A DNA stretch of 64,000 nt, taken from the NCBI GenBank assembly GCA_964565775.1, contig CAZMGB010000004.1, positions 121,047 to 185,046 of the forward strand, written 5' to 3'. Origin of the DNA: CAZMGB01 sp964565775 (lineage in GTDB: Bacteria; Chloroflexota; Dehalococcoidia; DSTF01; JALHUB01). The notes beneath the pieces were generated by a model. The model ran no database searches, was not told where the DNA came from, and saw only the letters and a program-made list of their open reading frames with translations. The position numbers and the translations under genes are program-made. This document shows, piece by piece, positions 39,653 to 48,398 of the stretch. Numbering within the stretch: the stretch's first letter is position 1; every line of letters starts with the position of its first letter.

Positions 39653-39705
39653 GTTGGCTCGATCATAGTCGCGGGACTGGCGGCGTCAAGAGGGCGGCGG
39701 TTATG

Positions 39706-39734
39706 TTGAGCGCAGTCAGTGCGTTCTCTACAAT
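39706..39734 (+). promoter_or_regulatory. Candidate sigma70 promoter
   Basis: TTGAGC (39706-39711) and TACAAT (39729-39734) with a 17-base spacer. Initiation would be near 39741, which supports the GTG at 39771 over the TTG at 39747 as the start of the following gene. Confidence 0.6.
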
Positions 39735-39770
39735 GATTGGCGTGTCTTGACAGGCGGGGGCAAGCAAGGC

Positions 39771-41384
39771 GTGTCGTTCTTCGGCTCAAGGCGTCGGCTG
39801 CTACGCTCGGGCGCTCTCATAGGCTTGGCGGTCGCTGGCGGCTGGCTCGCGGCCAGGCGCTGGCAGGGGCGGCCGGGCGCCCCCACCACGGAAGAGGCGG
39901 ACACCGCAGCAGCCGGCCCGGAGACACACGTCCCGGTGCCGGCAGCAGGGCAGGGCGTGGTTGCACGGCCACGCCAGGGCCGCCGTAGCCCGCTTCCGCG
40001 GCTGGCCGTCGGCGTCGGCCTGCTGGCGGTTGGGGCGGCAGTGGTGCTCTTCCTGACCGCGCCCGGCTCCAGCACCTCCGGCACACCGCATCGGGCCGAG
40101 GGCGCCGCCGTCGTCTCGCCCAGCGCGACGCCTGTCCCGGCCGTGGTGCCCACGCGGGCGGCGCCCGAGACGCCGGACCTGCCACCAGCGACGCCCGTGC
40201 CGGAGCCAACCGTTGTCGAGCTCCCTGTCGCCGCGGCGTGGCCCCCTGCCGGGACGCCTGAGACGGCGCCGCCGGCGGTCGCCGCCCAGCGCTGCAGCAC
40301 GGCGCAGCCGGGGACGGTGGCGGTTACATTCACCTGGCGGCAGCCCGACGAGGGCGCTTCGCAGGTCTGGCTGGACCTGAGCCTGATCAACAATGGCTTC
40401 TCGCCCGGCACCTTCGTCGCCGCCGGGCCGTTCCCACCGGACACCACCGCCTACACATGGGATCGCATCGCTTCCGGACGCCTCCATTTCTATCGTGTCA
40501 ACGTGCGCTATGCAGACGGGTGGCGGGCCAGTCTGGTGGGCGCGGTGCGTACGGTGCCGTGCGGGCCGGACGACGGCTCCATTGCCCTCGCCGCCCCTGC
40601 GGACGCGCCCGCCAGCGAAGACTTCCTCGGCTTGAGGGACAGGCTGTCCGAGAGGATAGAGGCCTCGGGGTTGAACGCGGCGGTCGCCGTCACCGACCTC
40701 CAGACGGGCGAGTCCATCGATGTGGGCGGAGACGGCGAGCGGACGCCGGGCTGTAGCATCAACTTCTTCGTGCTCCTGGCGGCCGTCATGGAGCTGCAGG
40801 CGGGCTCCCTCGACGAGCCTGAGGTCGGCGAGCTCATCGCCAGCACGGTATGGAGCAGCAACCCGATTCCGGCCAGGGCGCTCCTGAAGATGATGGGAGA
40901 CGATGACCTGGGCGCAGGCGTAAAGAAGATCAACTCCCTCTTCTCCCAGCTCGGGATGGAGAAGTCCCTCTACGATCACGCTCCCGCCTACGAGGACGAG
41001 TACTCGCTACAGGGGGCGGAGAACATTCTCACCGCCAACGAGATGAATCGTGCGCTGGCGTCCTTCTACTGGGGGCGTGTCGTGCGGCCGGAGTGGCGGG
41101 ACTATCTGCTACAGCCCATGAACAGGGTCAAGCCGGGCCTCAACTACCTCATCCCGGCCGGAGTGGGCAACGGCTTCGTCGCCCACAAGAACGGCTTTCT
41201 GCCCACGCCTCAGGGCTGGGTGGACAACGACATAGGCATCGTCATCTTCGAGCGGAGCGGTGTGCGCTACGCCTACGCCATCTCCTTCTTCACTCAGGAG
41301 GTGGCCTCGAAGTATGCCGACATCCCTCTCGGCCAGACCGTGTCGAGCCTCGTCTGGCAGTACTTCCAGGCGAAGTACCCCTGA
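39771..41384 (+). CDS. Membrane-anchored beta-lactamase-fold protein with atypical active site
   Basis: The 537-residue protein has an Arg-rich start (SRRRLLRSG), two N-terminal hydrophobic segments (about 10-27 and 75-97), a Pro/Ala/Thr-rich linker, an FnIII-like domain (about 170-265) and a C-terminal serine beta-lactamase/PBP-fold domain (about 280-537). In that domain the usual SxxK is CSIN (Ser329, with no Lys three residues later) and the KTG box is KNG (Lys473). Catalysis is therefore doubtful; it may be a cell-wall binding or scaffolding protein. The start is chosen from the promoter position. Confidence 0.78.
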   Translation: MSFFGSRRRLLRSGALIGLAVAGGWLAARRWQGRPGAPTTEEADTAAAGPETHVPVPAAGQGVVARPRQGRRSPLPRLAVGVGLLAVGAAVVLFLTAPGSSTSGTPHRAEGAAVVSPSATPVPAVVPTRAAPETPDLPPATPVPEPTVVELPVAAAWPPAGTPETAPPAVAAQRCSTAQPGTVAVTFTWRQPDEGASQVWLDLSLINNGFSPGTFVAAGPFPPDTTAYTWDRIASGRLHFYRVNVRYADGWRASLVGAVRTVPCGPDDGSIALAAPADAPASEDFLGLRDRLSERIEASGLNAAVAVTDLQTGESIDVGGDGERTPGCSINFFVLLAAVMELQAGSLDEPEVGELIASTVWSSNPIPARALLKMMGDDDLGAGVKKINSLFSQLGMEKSLYDHAPAYEDEYSLQGAENILTANEMNRALASFYWGRVVRPEWRDYLLQPMNRVKPGLNYLIPAGVGNGFVAHKNGFLPTPQGWVDNDIGIVIFERSGVRYAYAISFFTQEVASKYADIPLGQTVSSLVWQYFQAKYP

Positions 41385-41473
41385 CCTGCTCCGCGCCGTT
41401 GCTTCCGCCCAATCGGGCCCCGTGCTAGACTCGCTCAAGTAGAGACGGTCAACCTAGCTTCGAGGAGGACGAC

Positions 41474-43873
41474 GTGCCACGAATCACCGGCGGCCCTGTT
41501 GTCGAGCTGGCGGGCGACAGCATCCCTATCTTCGCCGACAGGCGGCGTGACTATTCCCACGTTGCCCGCTGCCTTTCCTACCGTCGCATTGCGGGGGGCG
41601 CCCGCTTCCGGGTCGCGACGGCGGAGGAGGCGGAGCTCGTCGTGGAGCTGCGCTTCGTGACGCCGGAGGTCCTGCGCGTCCGTCTCTATCGGCCCGGCGA
41701 GGAGCCGCCGCTACGCTCCGAGATGCTCGTCGAAGGCCCGGGTGCGGTGCCCGGCGTGAGCGTTCAGGGCGGCAAGGAGGCGGTGACGCTGACCAGCGCC
41801 GCGCTCGAGGTGCGCGTCCAGCGCGATCCCTGGCGTTTGTCGGTTCACACGAGGGACGGCCGTCGGGTCTTCGCCGAGCAGAGGCTCGACTACGCCGTCG
41901 CGGACCCCGTCGCCCTGCCGATGGGCTATTCGACGGGCGAGGAGGGCACGCCCGCCTTTCACGAGAGCTTCGCCCTGGAGCTCGACGAGCACCTCTACGG
42001 CCTGGGCGAGCGCTTCGGCCCGATCGATCTGAGAGGACAGCGGGTCGTCTTCTGGTCGCGCGACACCCGCTGCACCAACACGACGGGTGCCGCCTACGTC
42101 AATGTCCCCTTCTTCATGAGCAGCCGCGGCTACGGCGTCTTCGTCCATCACAGCAGCAAGCTCATCTTCGAGCTGGGTTTCCCTTCGGCGCTAACGGGCT
42201 CCTTTCGGGTGGACGACCCCTACCTCGACTACTTTCTGATCTATGGGCCCCATCCCAAGCAGGTGCTGGCCCGTTACCACCGGCTCACGGGCCGGAGCCC
42301 GGTGCCTCCGCTGTGGTCGTTCGGCGTCTGGATGTCGCGCTGCATGTACATGGACAGGCCGCAGGTCGAGGCGGTCGTGGAGCGAATGCGGGAGCTGGGC
42401 ATCCCGATGGACGTGCTTCACCTGGACCCGCGCTGGCTCAAGGCACGCCAGGATCACAGTCGCGACGGCTGCGACTTCGTCTGGGGCGAGCAAGCATTCC
42501 CCGACCCGGAGGGCTTCGTGCGCTGGCTGGCGGAGCGCGGGGTCAAGCTCTCGCTCTGGGAGAACCCCTATATCTGGCGCGACACTGCGATGTACCGCGA
42601 GGGCCTGGAGAAGGGCTACCTCGTGCGCATGCCCGACGGCACGCCGGCCCCTTCGCTCGACAACGTGGCGGAGGCCGGCATCGTCGATTTCACCAATCCG
42701 GCAGCGGCGCGCTGGTGGCAAAACAAACACCGCCCCTACCTGCGCATGGGCGTCCCCACGTTCAAGAGCGACTACGGCGAGGGCGTGCCACGGGACGCTG
42801 TCCTCTTCGACGGCCGGACCGGCGCCCAGGCGCACAACATCTACCCTCTCCTCTACAACCGGGCCGTCTTCGAGGTCATCCAGCAGGAGCGCGGGGAGGC
42901 GGTGGTCTTCGGTCGCTCCGGCTACGCGGGCTCTCAGCGCTATCCGATCAACTGGACGGGCGATGCTCAGGTGAGCTTTGGGGGAATGGCCGGCGCCCTG
43001 AGGGGCGGCCTCGGCTTCAGCCTCTCCGGCATCCCCTTCTGGAGCCACGACATCGGGGGCTTCTTCAACCCGGACCGCTTGAAGCCGCCGTCGCCCGCCC
43101 TGTACATCCGCTGGGCCCAGTTCGGGCTGCTGTCGTCGCACGCCCGCTTCCACGGCGTCGGCGAGCGCGAGCCCTGGCGCTACGGCGAGCGCGCCGTCGA
43201 GATCGTGCGCGATTTCGCCCGCCTGCGCTATCGAATGCTCCCGTACCTCTGGGCCCATGCCCAGGAGGCCGCCCGATCGGCCGTGCCCCTGGTGCGCCCG
43301 ATGTGGCTCGAATTCCCGGAGGACCCCGCGACGTATCACCTGGACCAGCAGTACATGCTCGGCCCCGACCTGCTGGTGGCGCCGGTCCTCAACGAGGAGG
43401 GACGCTGCCAGGTCTATCTGCCGCCGGGCCGCTGGTACGACTTCTGGGGCGGCGCGCCCGTCGACGGCCCGCGCTACCTCAGTCTGACCGTGCCCCTGGA
43501 ACGGTTGCCCCTCTACGTGCGCGACGACTCGATCCTGCCCTTCGCACCCGACCAAGACTTCGTCGGCCAGCGGGCGTGGAACCCGCTCGACATCGACCTG
43601 CGCGTGCGCTCTCGCGCACGCTTATCGCTGCCGGCGCCCGAGGGCCGTGTGGAGGTGAGGGCACGCCGGCGGGGCGACCGCCTGAGGCTCGACCTGCGCG
43701 CCTCCGGTCAGCGGCTGCGCATCCGTCTGCTGGAGCCGTCGCGAGTGCGGGACGTGGCGTTCTCGGGGGCGTTCGAGGGCGCGCGCTGGCGGCAGGGGCA
43801 GAGGCAAGTCCGCATCGACCTGCGGCCGCGCGGTCGCGCGGCCGTCGGCATCCTCCTTCAGGGACCCGTCTAA
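41474..43873 (+). CDS. GH31 alpha-xylosidase/alpha-glucosidase
   Basis: The 799-residue protein is a GH31 enzyme close to YicI. It has an N-terminal beta-sandwich, a (beta/alpha)8 barrel with nucleophile Asp433 (FKSDYGEG) and acid/base Asp497 (WTGDAQ), the conserved SHDIGGF loop, and C-terminal beta domains. It removes terminal alpha-linked xylose or glucose from the non-reducing end. GTG start with GAGGAGGAC upstream. No signal peptide is seen, so it acts on imported oligosaccharides. A GDPD gene follows on the same strand. Confidence 0.93.
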   Translation: MPRITGGPVVELAGDSIPIFADRRRDYSHVARCLSYRRIAGGARFRVATAEEAELVVELRFVTPEVLRVRLYRPGEEPPLRSEMLVEGPGAVPGVSVQGGKEAVTLTSAALEVRVQRDPWRLSVHTRDGRRVFAEQRLDYAVADPVALPMGYSTGEEGTPAFHESFALELDEHLYGLGERFGPIDLRGQRVVFWSRDTRCTNTTGAAYVNVPFFMSSRGYGVFVHHSSKLIFELGFPSALTGSFRVDDPYLDYFLIYGPHPKQVLARYHRLTGRSPVPPLWSFGVWMSRCMYMDRPQVEAVVERMRELGIPMDVLHLDPRWLKARQDHSRDGCDFVWGEQAFPDPEGFVRWLAERGVKLSLWENPYIWRDTAMYREGLEKGYLVRMPDGTPAPSLDNVAEAGIVDFTNPAAARWWQNKHRPYLRMGVPTFKSDYGEGVPRDAVLFDGRTGAQAHNIYPLLYNRAVFEVIQQERGEAVVFGRSGYAGSQRYPINWTGDAQVSFGGMAGALRGGLGFSLSGIPFWSHDIGGFFNPDRLKPPSPALYIRWAQFGLLSSHARFHGVGEREPWRYGERAVEIVRDFARLRYRMLPYLWAHAQEAARSAVPLVRPMWLEFPEDPATYHLDQQYMLGPDLLVAPVLNEEGRCQVYLPPGRWYDFWGGAPVDGPRYLSLTVPLERLPLYVRDDSILPFAPDQDFVGQRAWNPLDIDLRVRSRARLSLPAPEGRVEVRARRRGDRLRLDLRASGQRLRIRLLEPSRVRDVAFSGAFEGARWRQGQRQVRIDLRPRGRAAVGILLQGPV

Positions 43874-43933
43874 CCCGGGGAGCGGTCTGGCCGCCCGGGC
43901 CGGAGACGGAAGCGGCGCTGGACCGTGAGGACG

Positions 43934-44758
43934 ATGAAGCCGCTGATCATCCGCCCCTACTTCCAGGGGACGCAACCCTTGGCCTTTGCCCATCGGGGCG
44001 GCTCGCTGCTCTGGCCCGAGAACACGATGCCCGCCTTCCGGAGCGCGGTGGAGATGGGCTACGAGTATCTGGAGACGGATGTACACGCCACCCGCGACGG
44101 CGTCATCGTCACTATCCACGACGGTACCCTGGAGCGCACGACCGACGGCTCCGGGCCCGTCTTGGCCCATACGCTGGCCGAGCTCAAGCGCTTCGACGCG
44201 GGCTATCGCTTCTCGCCGGACGGCGGCGAGACGTACCCCTTTCGCGGGCAGGGCGTGACGGTGCCCACTCTGGCGGAGGTCGTAGAGGCGTTTCCCGCCG
44301 TGCGGCTCAACGTCGAGATCAAGCAGAGAGAGCCGCCCCTGGTCGACGCCGTCATCGCCTTCATCGACGAACACCGTCTTCACGACCGAATTCTCGTCGC
44401 CTCGTTCAGCGATGAGCCGATCGCGGCGTTTCGCGAGCGGGCGGGCGGGAGGGTCGCCACCTCTGCCGCCCTGGGGGAGGCCCGCCGCTTCTGGCTGGCC
44501 AGCCGGGTCGGCCTCGCGGGTCTCGTGCGCGCTCCCTACGATGCGCTCCAGGTCTCCCCCGGCTACGGACGCGTGACGGTGGTGGATCGCCGCTTCGTCC
44601 GTGCCGCCCACCGACGGGGGTTGCAGGTCCACGTTTGGACCGTCGACGAGCCCGAGGAGATGCGGCGGCTGCTCGCGCTGGGTGTTGATGGGCTCATGTC
44701 GGACCGGCCCGACGTGCTCCTTCAAGTGCTGGGACGGAGTGCGCCGAGCAAGGGGTAG
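43934..44758 (+). CDS. Glycerophosphodiester phosphodiesterase
   Basis: The 274-residue GDPD-family protein has HRGG (His20), PENT (Glu29), LETDVHATRDG (Glu47, Asp49), and IHDGTLERTT (His62), the metal-binding and catalytic residues. It hydrolyses glycerophosphodiesters to glycerol-3-phosphate and an alcohol. No signal peptide is seen. ATG 43934 has GTGAGG a few bases upstream; a GTG at 43925 is the alternative. It lies 60 bases after the GH31 gene, and the two may be cotranscribed. Confidence 0.92.
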   Translation: MKPLIIRPYFQGTQPLAFAHRGGSLLWPENTMPAFRSAVEMGYEYLETDVHATRDGVIVTIHDGTLERTTDGSGPVLAHTLAELKRFDAGYRFSPDGGETYPFRGQGVTVPTLAEVVEAFPAVRLNVEIKQREPPLVDAVIAFIDEHRLHDRILVASFSDEPIAAFRERAGGRVATSAALGEARRFWLASRVGLAGLVRAPYDALQVSPGYGRVTVVDRRFVRAAHRRGLQVHVWTVDEPEEMRRLLALGVDGLMSDRPDVLLQVLGRSAPSKG

Positions 44759-44776
44759 GGCAATCGCAGCGGCGCG

Positions 44777-45172
44777 TCACATGGTCGATACGTGCAGCGG
44801 CTCGATCTTCATGATGAGCCGCTTCTCGCCCGGCTGACGGAAGGGATACTTGTCCTGGCCCAGATACTTCTTGGCCAGCCGGTCGATCCCTTCGTCCGCG
44901 CCCTCGGTCGATATGTCTACCACCTTGCCCCGAATAGTCGCTGCGGTGTAGGGGTTGCCCTGGTCGACGACGGACAGGGCGACGCGCGGGTCACGGCGGA
45001 TGTTTCGCGGCTTCTGCCTTCCTTCCGCCGTGTTCACTACGATGTGGGTGCCGTCGTAGTCGACCCATACGGGCGTCACCTGCGGCGAGCCGTCGGGCAT
45101 CAGGGTTGCCAGGTGGACGAAATTAGGGCTCTCAAGCAACTGCTTCACTTTGTCGGTTATGTTGGCGGCCAT
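44777..45172 (-). CDS. PPOX-class FMN/F420-dependent oxidoreductase-like protein
   Basis: The 131-residue split-barrel flavin protein has FVHLATLMPDGSPQVTPVWVDYDG, VVNTAEGRQKPRNIRRDPRVALSV (broken here as two phrases in the protein) and the C-terminal LIMKIEPLHV. The length and KPRNI phrase fit the F420-binding FDOR-B group. It probably reduces an unknown substrate using F420H2 or FMN. GGGAGGAGAAGAG precedes the ATG. It is alone on its strand. Confidence 0.88.
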   Translation of the reverse strand: MAANITDKVKQLLESPNFVHLATLMPDGSPQVTPVWVDYDGTHIVVNTAEGRQKPRNIRRDPRVALSVVDQGNPYTAATIRGKVVDISTEGADEGIDRLAKKYLGQDKYPFRQPGEKRLIMKIEPLHVSTM

Positions 45173-45257
45173 CTCTTCTCCTCCCGCATGACGTGAGTTC
45201 GTCTCCCATCCTATCTATGATACATCCGGCGTGACCCTGGGACGAGCGCCGTGCCGG

Positions 45258-46316
45258 TTACGTCGCGCTCGCACGCCGCAAGGCGCGTGCCACGATCAGG
45301 GCAAGTAGAGCCGTGGCCGATGCCGTGGCGGCGACGCGCGGCCAGAACGAGGGCTGGATGATCGCCGGGTCGGAGGCGATGCTCCGCACCTCCTCCGGGC
45401 GGCGTCGTCCCGAGACCACCGCCTCCACAAGCTCCAGGCAGTCCTCGGCCATCACCTCCCTGAAGGCGTTCCCCACCTCCGCGGAGGCCGCGGAAGGATC
45501 GCCGTTGTAGGTCACTTGGCGGCCGCCGTACCCGTGCTCGGCGTTGAGTATCCAGCCCACGCCTCCGGCCAGCCGGTCGAGGGTCTCGCTGCGGTTCGCC
45601 TTCGCCTCGGCGTCTCCCGGCAGCAGGCGGACGAGGGCCGTGCCGATTACCTGGAGCGGCCGGAACGTGGGCGGGTCGTCCTGGCCCAGCTCACGGTAAC
45701 CGCTGTCGACCAGGTCGGCGTTTTCGGCCAGCATGAACGAGGTCTCCCAGGTGCCGGCGTGCTCGCCCGACAGCAGGCCCTTGCGCTCCTTGGGCGACAG
45801 GCTCCTCCCGATGAGCTCCTCGATGCGATCAAACCGCCTGCCCGTAGTGATCTCGTAGAGGGCGGCGACCGACGGGGAGAACATGGCGATGCCGTGGCGC
45901 TGGCTCACCCGGCGGCACGCCGCCTCGATGCCGGAGGCGTGCCGGGCGCCGCCGTGACCGTTGGTGACGACGGCATAGCCGTAGCCCGCACGCGCCAGCG
46001 AAGCGCCGTGCTGAAGGAGGGCGTTGTACACAAGGCGCTGAGTGACGCTCATGGAGCCGGGCAGCGGCAGCTCGTCGGTGCCGAGGGTCAGCGGCGGGTA
46101 GACGACCACAGACCAGTCGGGATGAGCCGCAGCGAAGCGGCGCGCCGTCTCCTCCGCCATCCAGCGGGCCATGAACATATCCATCCCCAGGGGCAGGTGC
46201 GGCCCGTGCACCTCCAGCGCGCTCATGGGGAGGAAGCAGATCGACTTTGCGCGCTCGAAGTTGCGCACTTTCCGATACGTGAGCCGTTCGGCGCGGGTGA
46301 AACCTTCGTTCCGCAT
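45258..46316 (-). CDS. Creatininase-family amidohydrolase with C-terminal membrane anchor
   Basis: The 352-residue protein has creatininase metal residues Glu35, His37 and Asp46 (EVHGPHLPLGMD), NGHGG near 118 and GEHAGTWETS near 183. The C-terminus adds a predicted TM segment (VAATASATALLALIV) and a short basic tail, which is not usual for the family. AAGGAGAAGAAC precedes the ATG. Characterised relatives hydrolyse creatinine or the formamide intermediate of riboflavin/F420 synthesis. Its substrate is not known. Confidence 0.88.
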   Translation of the reverse strand: MRNEGFTRAERLTYRKVRNFERAKSICFLPMSALEVHGPHLPLGMDMFMARWMAEETARRFAAAHPDWSVVVYPPLTLGTDELPLPGSMSVTQRLVYNALLQHGASLARAGYGYAVVTNGHGGARHASGIEAACRRVSQRHGIAMFSPSVAALYEITTGRRFDRIEELIGRSLSPKERKGLLSGEHAGTWETSFMLAENADLVDSGYRELGQDDPPTFRPLQVIGTALVRLLPGDAEAKANRSETLDRLAGGVGWILNAEHGYGGRQVTYNGDPSAASAEVGNAFREVMAEDCLELVEAVVSGRRRPEEVRSIASDPAIIQPSFWPRVAATASATALLALIVARALRRASAT

Positions 46317-46470
46317 GTTCTTCTCCTTGAGTTGCGTCCGAGTGCTTTCGATTCAGTGTAGCCGTTTCGGCCGCGAGCGACACCCCCGCGTGCCGGCACC
46401 CGCAGGCCATCGGATGTGGGTGAAGAAGCTCCCGTAGGTCCGGAGCGGATCGCCGTTTCTTCCGTAGGGC

Positions 46471-47370
46471 CTAACCCGGGTCTTTTCCGGTGAAGGCCCA
46501 GTGCTTGAGGAGGAGGGTGTCGCGGGCTTTGGGAAGGCTGTAGGGGCAGACGGCCATGCAGATGCTGCAACCGAGGTGCGTGGCGAACTGGGGGAAACAG
46601 GCCTCCGAGTCAAGCTTCCACCTGTGGACCCCTCTCACCCTGCTCTTCCTGGCGGGGACGGCGCCCGTGGGGCAGGCCCGGAGGCATGCCGTGCACAGCT
46701 CGCAGAACTGAGCGATGCCGTAGCCCAGGAGCGGCGGCTTGTCCACGGCGAGAGGCAGGTCGGTGGTGACGGCGGCGAGGCGGAACACCGGCCCAAGCTT
46801 CGGGCTGATGGCGAGGCCGCAGCGCCCCAGCTCGGCCAGGCCCGCGTCGACGGCCATGGGCACGTACTGGAGCAGCCTGCTGCCCTGGGCCTCGCTCAGC
46901 GGGTGGTGGCCGATGGCCTGCCATCCCAGCGAGCGGATCTTCTCGGCCAGGCGGGTGACCGTCTTCCCCAGCTCATAGTACACCCGCATCGTCTCCACGC
47001 CCGCGGGGAGAGCCGGGGCCTGACGGATCGCCTCCCACGACATAGCCATGCCCAGGACGACTGCGACGGGCAAGGGCTCGTCGTAGCCCTCGACCTGGTG
47101 GTAGGGTTGAACAGGGGTGATGCCGGCGATGTCGGCCCCTGCCTGCCGGGAGGCATCCTTGACGTAGGCGGCGGCCTCTTCGGGTGAGGAGAAGTGCCTG
47201 CGCTCCCCCACAGGCCGCCCCTCGAGCAGGGGCAGCCCATCCCTGATGAGCTGCCCATAGTGGGCCACCGCCTGCCACCCGTCGAGTTTGCCCAGTTCCG
47301 CGAGGCGGGCGCCGATCCAGAAGGGACGGGGCCGCAGGATGTCGCCTGGCCGCACGCCGAAGGTCGCCAT
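46471..47370 (-). CDS. Double [4Fe-4S] protein, reductive-dehalogenase/QueG-like
   Basis: The 299-residue protein has two ferredoxin motifs, Cys223/226/229/233 (CELCTACLRACP) and Cys258/268/271/275 (CFPQF, then CSICMAVCP). The upstream portion (LGWQAIGHHPLS, VDAGLAELGRCGLAI) matches the cobalamin-domain region shared by reductive dehalogenases and epoxyqueuosine reductases. No Tat signal is present and it is shorter than RdhA, so it is not a classic respiratory dehalogenase. A GAGG site precedes the ATG. Cofactor and substrate are unproven. Confidence 0.82.
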   Translation of the reverse strand: MATFGVRPGDILRPRPFWIGARLAELGKLDGWQAVAHYGQLIRDGLPLLEGRPVGERRHFSSPEEAAAYVKDASRQAGADIAGITPVQPYHQVEGYDEPLPVAVVLGMAMSWEAIRQAPALPAGVETMRVYYELGKTVTRLAEKIRSLGWQAIGHHPLSEAQGSRLLQYVPMAVDAGLAELGRCGLAISPKLGPVFRLAAVTTDLPLAVDKPPLLGYGIAQFCELCTACLRACPTGAVPARKSRVRGVHRWKLDSEACFPQFATHLGCSICMAVCPYSLPKARDTLLLKHWAFTGKDPG

Positions 47371-47714
47371 TGTGCCTCGAATCCACTATACAGTAGGGGT
47401 GCATACGGGTACACAGGCCGCGAAGAGCGTGCGCCGCCTCGCTTCCGCTGCGACGGCCTGCGCCGACGCATGGCCCCTGTTCCTCCCGCCTCGCTCGGCG
47501 GGACGACGTCTTTCACAACAGGCCGTTTGGCTCTTGGCTTGCCGTGTTACGATGCATACTATCGTAGGACAGACTCGCCGCCGGACGAGAGCAAGCGCGG
47601 GAAAGCCGGGGGCGCCCGCGGAAGGCTGCGCCGCCCGAGCACGGAAGACGGCCGACGAGCCAGGTCGACAAGGGAGCCGCTCCAGCGGCTGCGCGGCCCA
47701 GGGGGAGAAAGCAG
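47371..47714. other. Divergent intergenic region with possible structured leader
   Basis: 344 bases between the Fe-S protein (-) and the rhodanese lipoprotein (+). From about 47565 to 47714 the + strand is rich in GC stems, including AGCCGCT-CC-AGCGGCT (47675-47690) just before the ribosome-binding site. I could not match it to a known riboswitch. Confidence 0.35.
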
Positions 47715-48194
47715 ATGTTACACCGATCAGACTCACGAAGCCTGATTCTCCGGGGGATAGCCATCGCCGTCATAGCGATCCTGGGATGGCTTCTCGTGGC
47801 TTGCGGCGGCGGCTCCACGACGGCGGGCAACGTCGGCCAGGAGACGGTCGGAACGCGGGTCGACGTTGATGGCGGCTCGTACGTTAGCATCACGCCCAAC
47901 GTGCTCCACTCGTGGCTCGAAAACAAGGACTTCTTGCTGGTCAACGTGTACGTTCCCTACGTGGGCGAGATCGACCTTACGGACGAGCTTGTCCCGTATA
48001 ACGAGATCGAACAGAACCTCGACAAGTTTCCGGACCGCGACGCGAAGATCGTCGTCTACTGCGGTAGTGGTGTGAAGAGTGCAGCGGTGGCGGAGACGCT
48101 TATACGCCTCGGCTACACCAACGTCTGGAACCTCGAAGGCGGCATGAAAGCCTGGCAGGCGGCGGGCTATCCCCTCGTCCAGCGATTGAGATAG
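47715..48194 (+). CDS. Rhodanese-domain lipoprotein
   Basis: The 159-residue protein has a lipoprotein signal (LLVACGG, lipidated Cys30) and a rhodanese domain with VVYCGSGVKSA, active-site Cys116, and the closing phrase LEGGMKAWQAAGYP. It would sit on the outer face and handle sulfane sulfur or act as a redox/binding module. GGGGGAGAAAGCAG precedes the ATG. It is monocistronic, possibly controlled through the long leader. Confidence 0.9.
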   Translation: MLHRSDSRSLILRGIAIAVIAILGWLLVACGGGSTTAGNVGQETVGTRVDVDGGSYVSITPNVLHSWLENKDFLLVNVYVPYVGEIDLTDELVPYNEIEQNLDKFPDRDAKIVVYCGSGVKSAAVAETLIRLGYTNVWNLEGGMKAWQAAGYPLVQRLR

Positions 48195-48398
48195 CGCGGG
48201 GCGTTAGCCGTCCAGATTAGTGTCCCTTTGAAGCAGCGCTGTAACGCCTGACGGCAGGCCCTGTCGTCTCTTTCGGTCGCGCCGTGGGCGATCCGTATTG
48301 ACCGTCAACACGGCGCGGTGCTAAATTCGCCTTGGTGAATCTTATTCATCTGCCGGGGCGTTCTTCCGGCCGGTTAGGCGGGCTTCGTGGTTAGGCTT

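Noticed and set aside
38099..39709. 536-codon frame opposite the D-aminoacylase gene
   Set aside because: Antisense shadow of a gene with intact amidohydrolase motifs.
42313..44415. 700-codon frame spanning GH31 and GDPD in another frame
   Set aside because: It crosses two real genes with correct motifs in their own frame; composition is Arg/Pro/Gly-biased.
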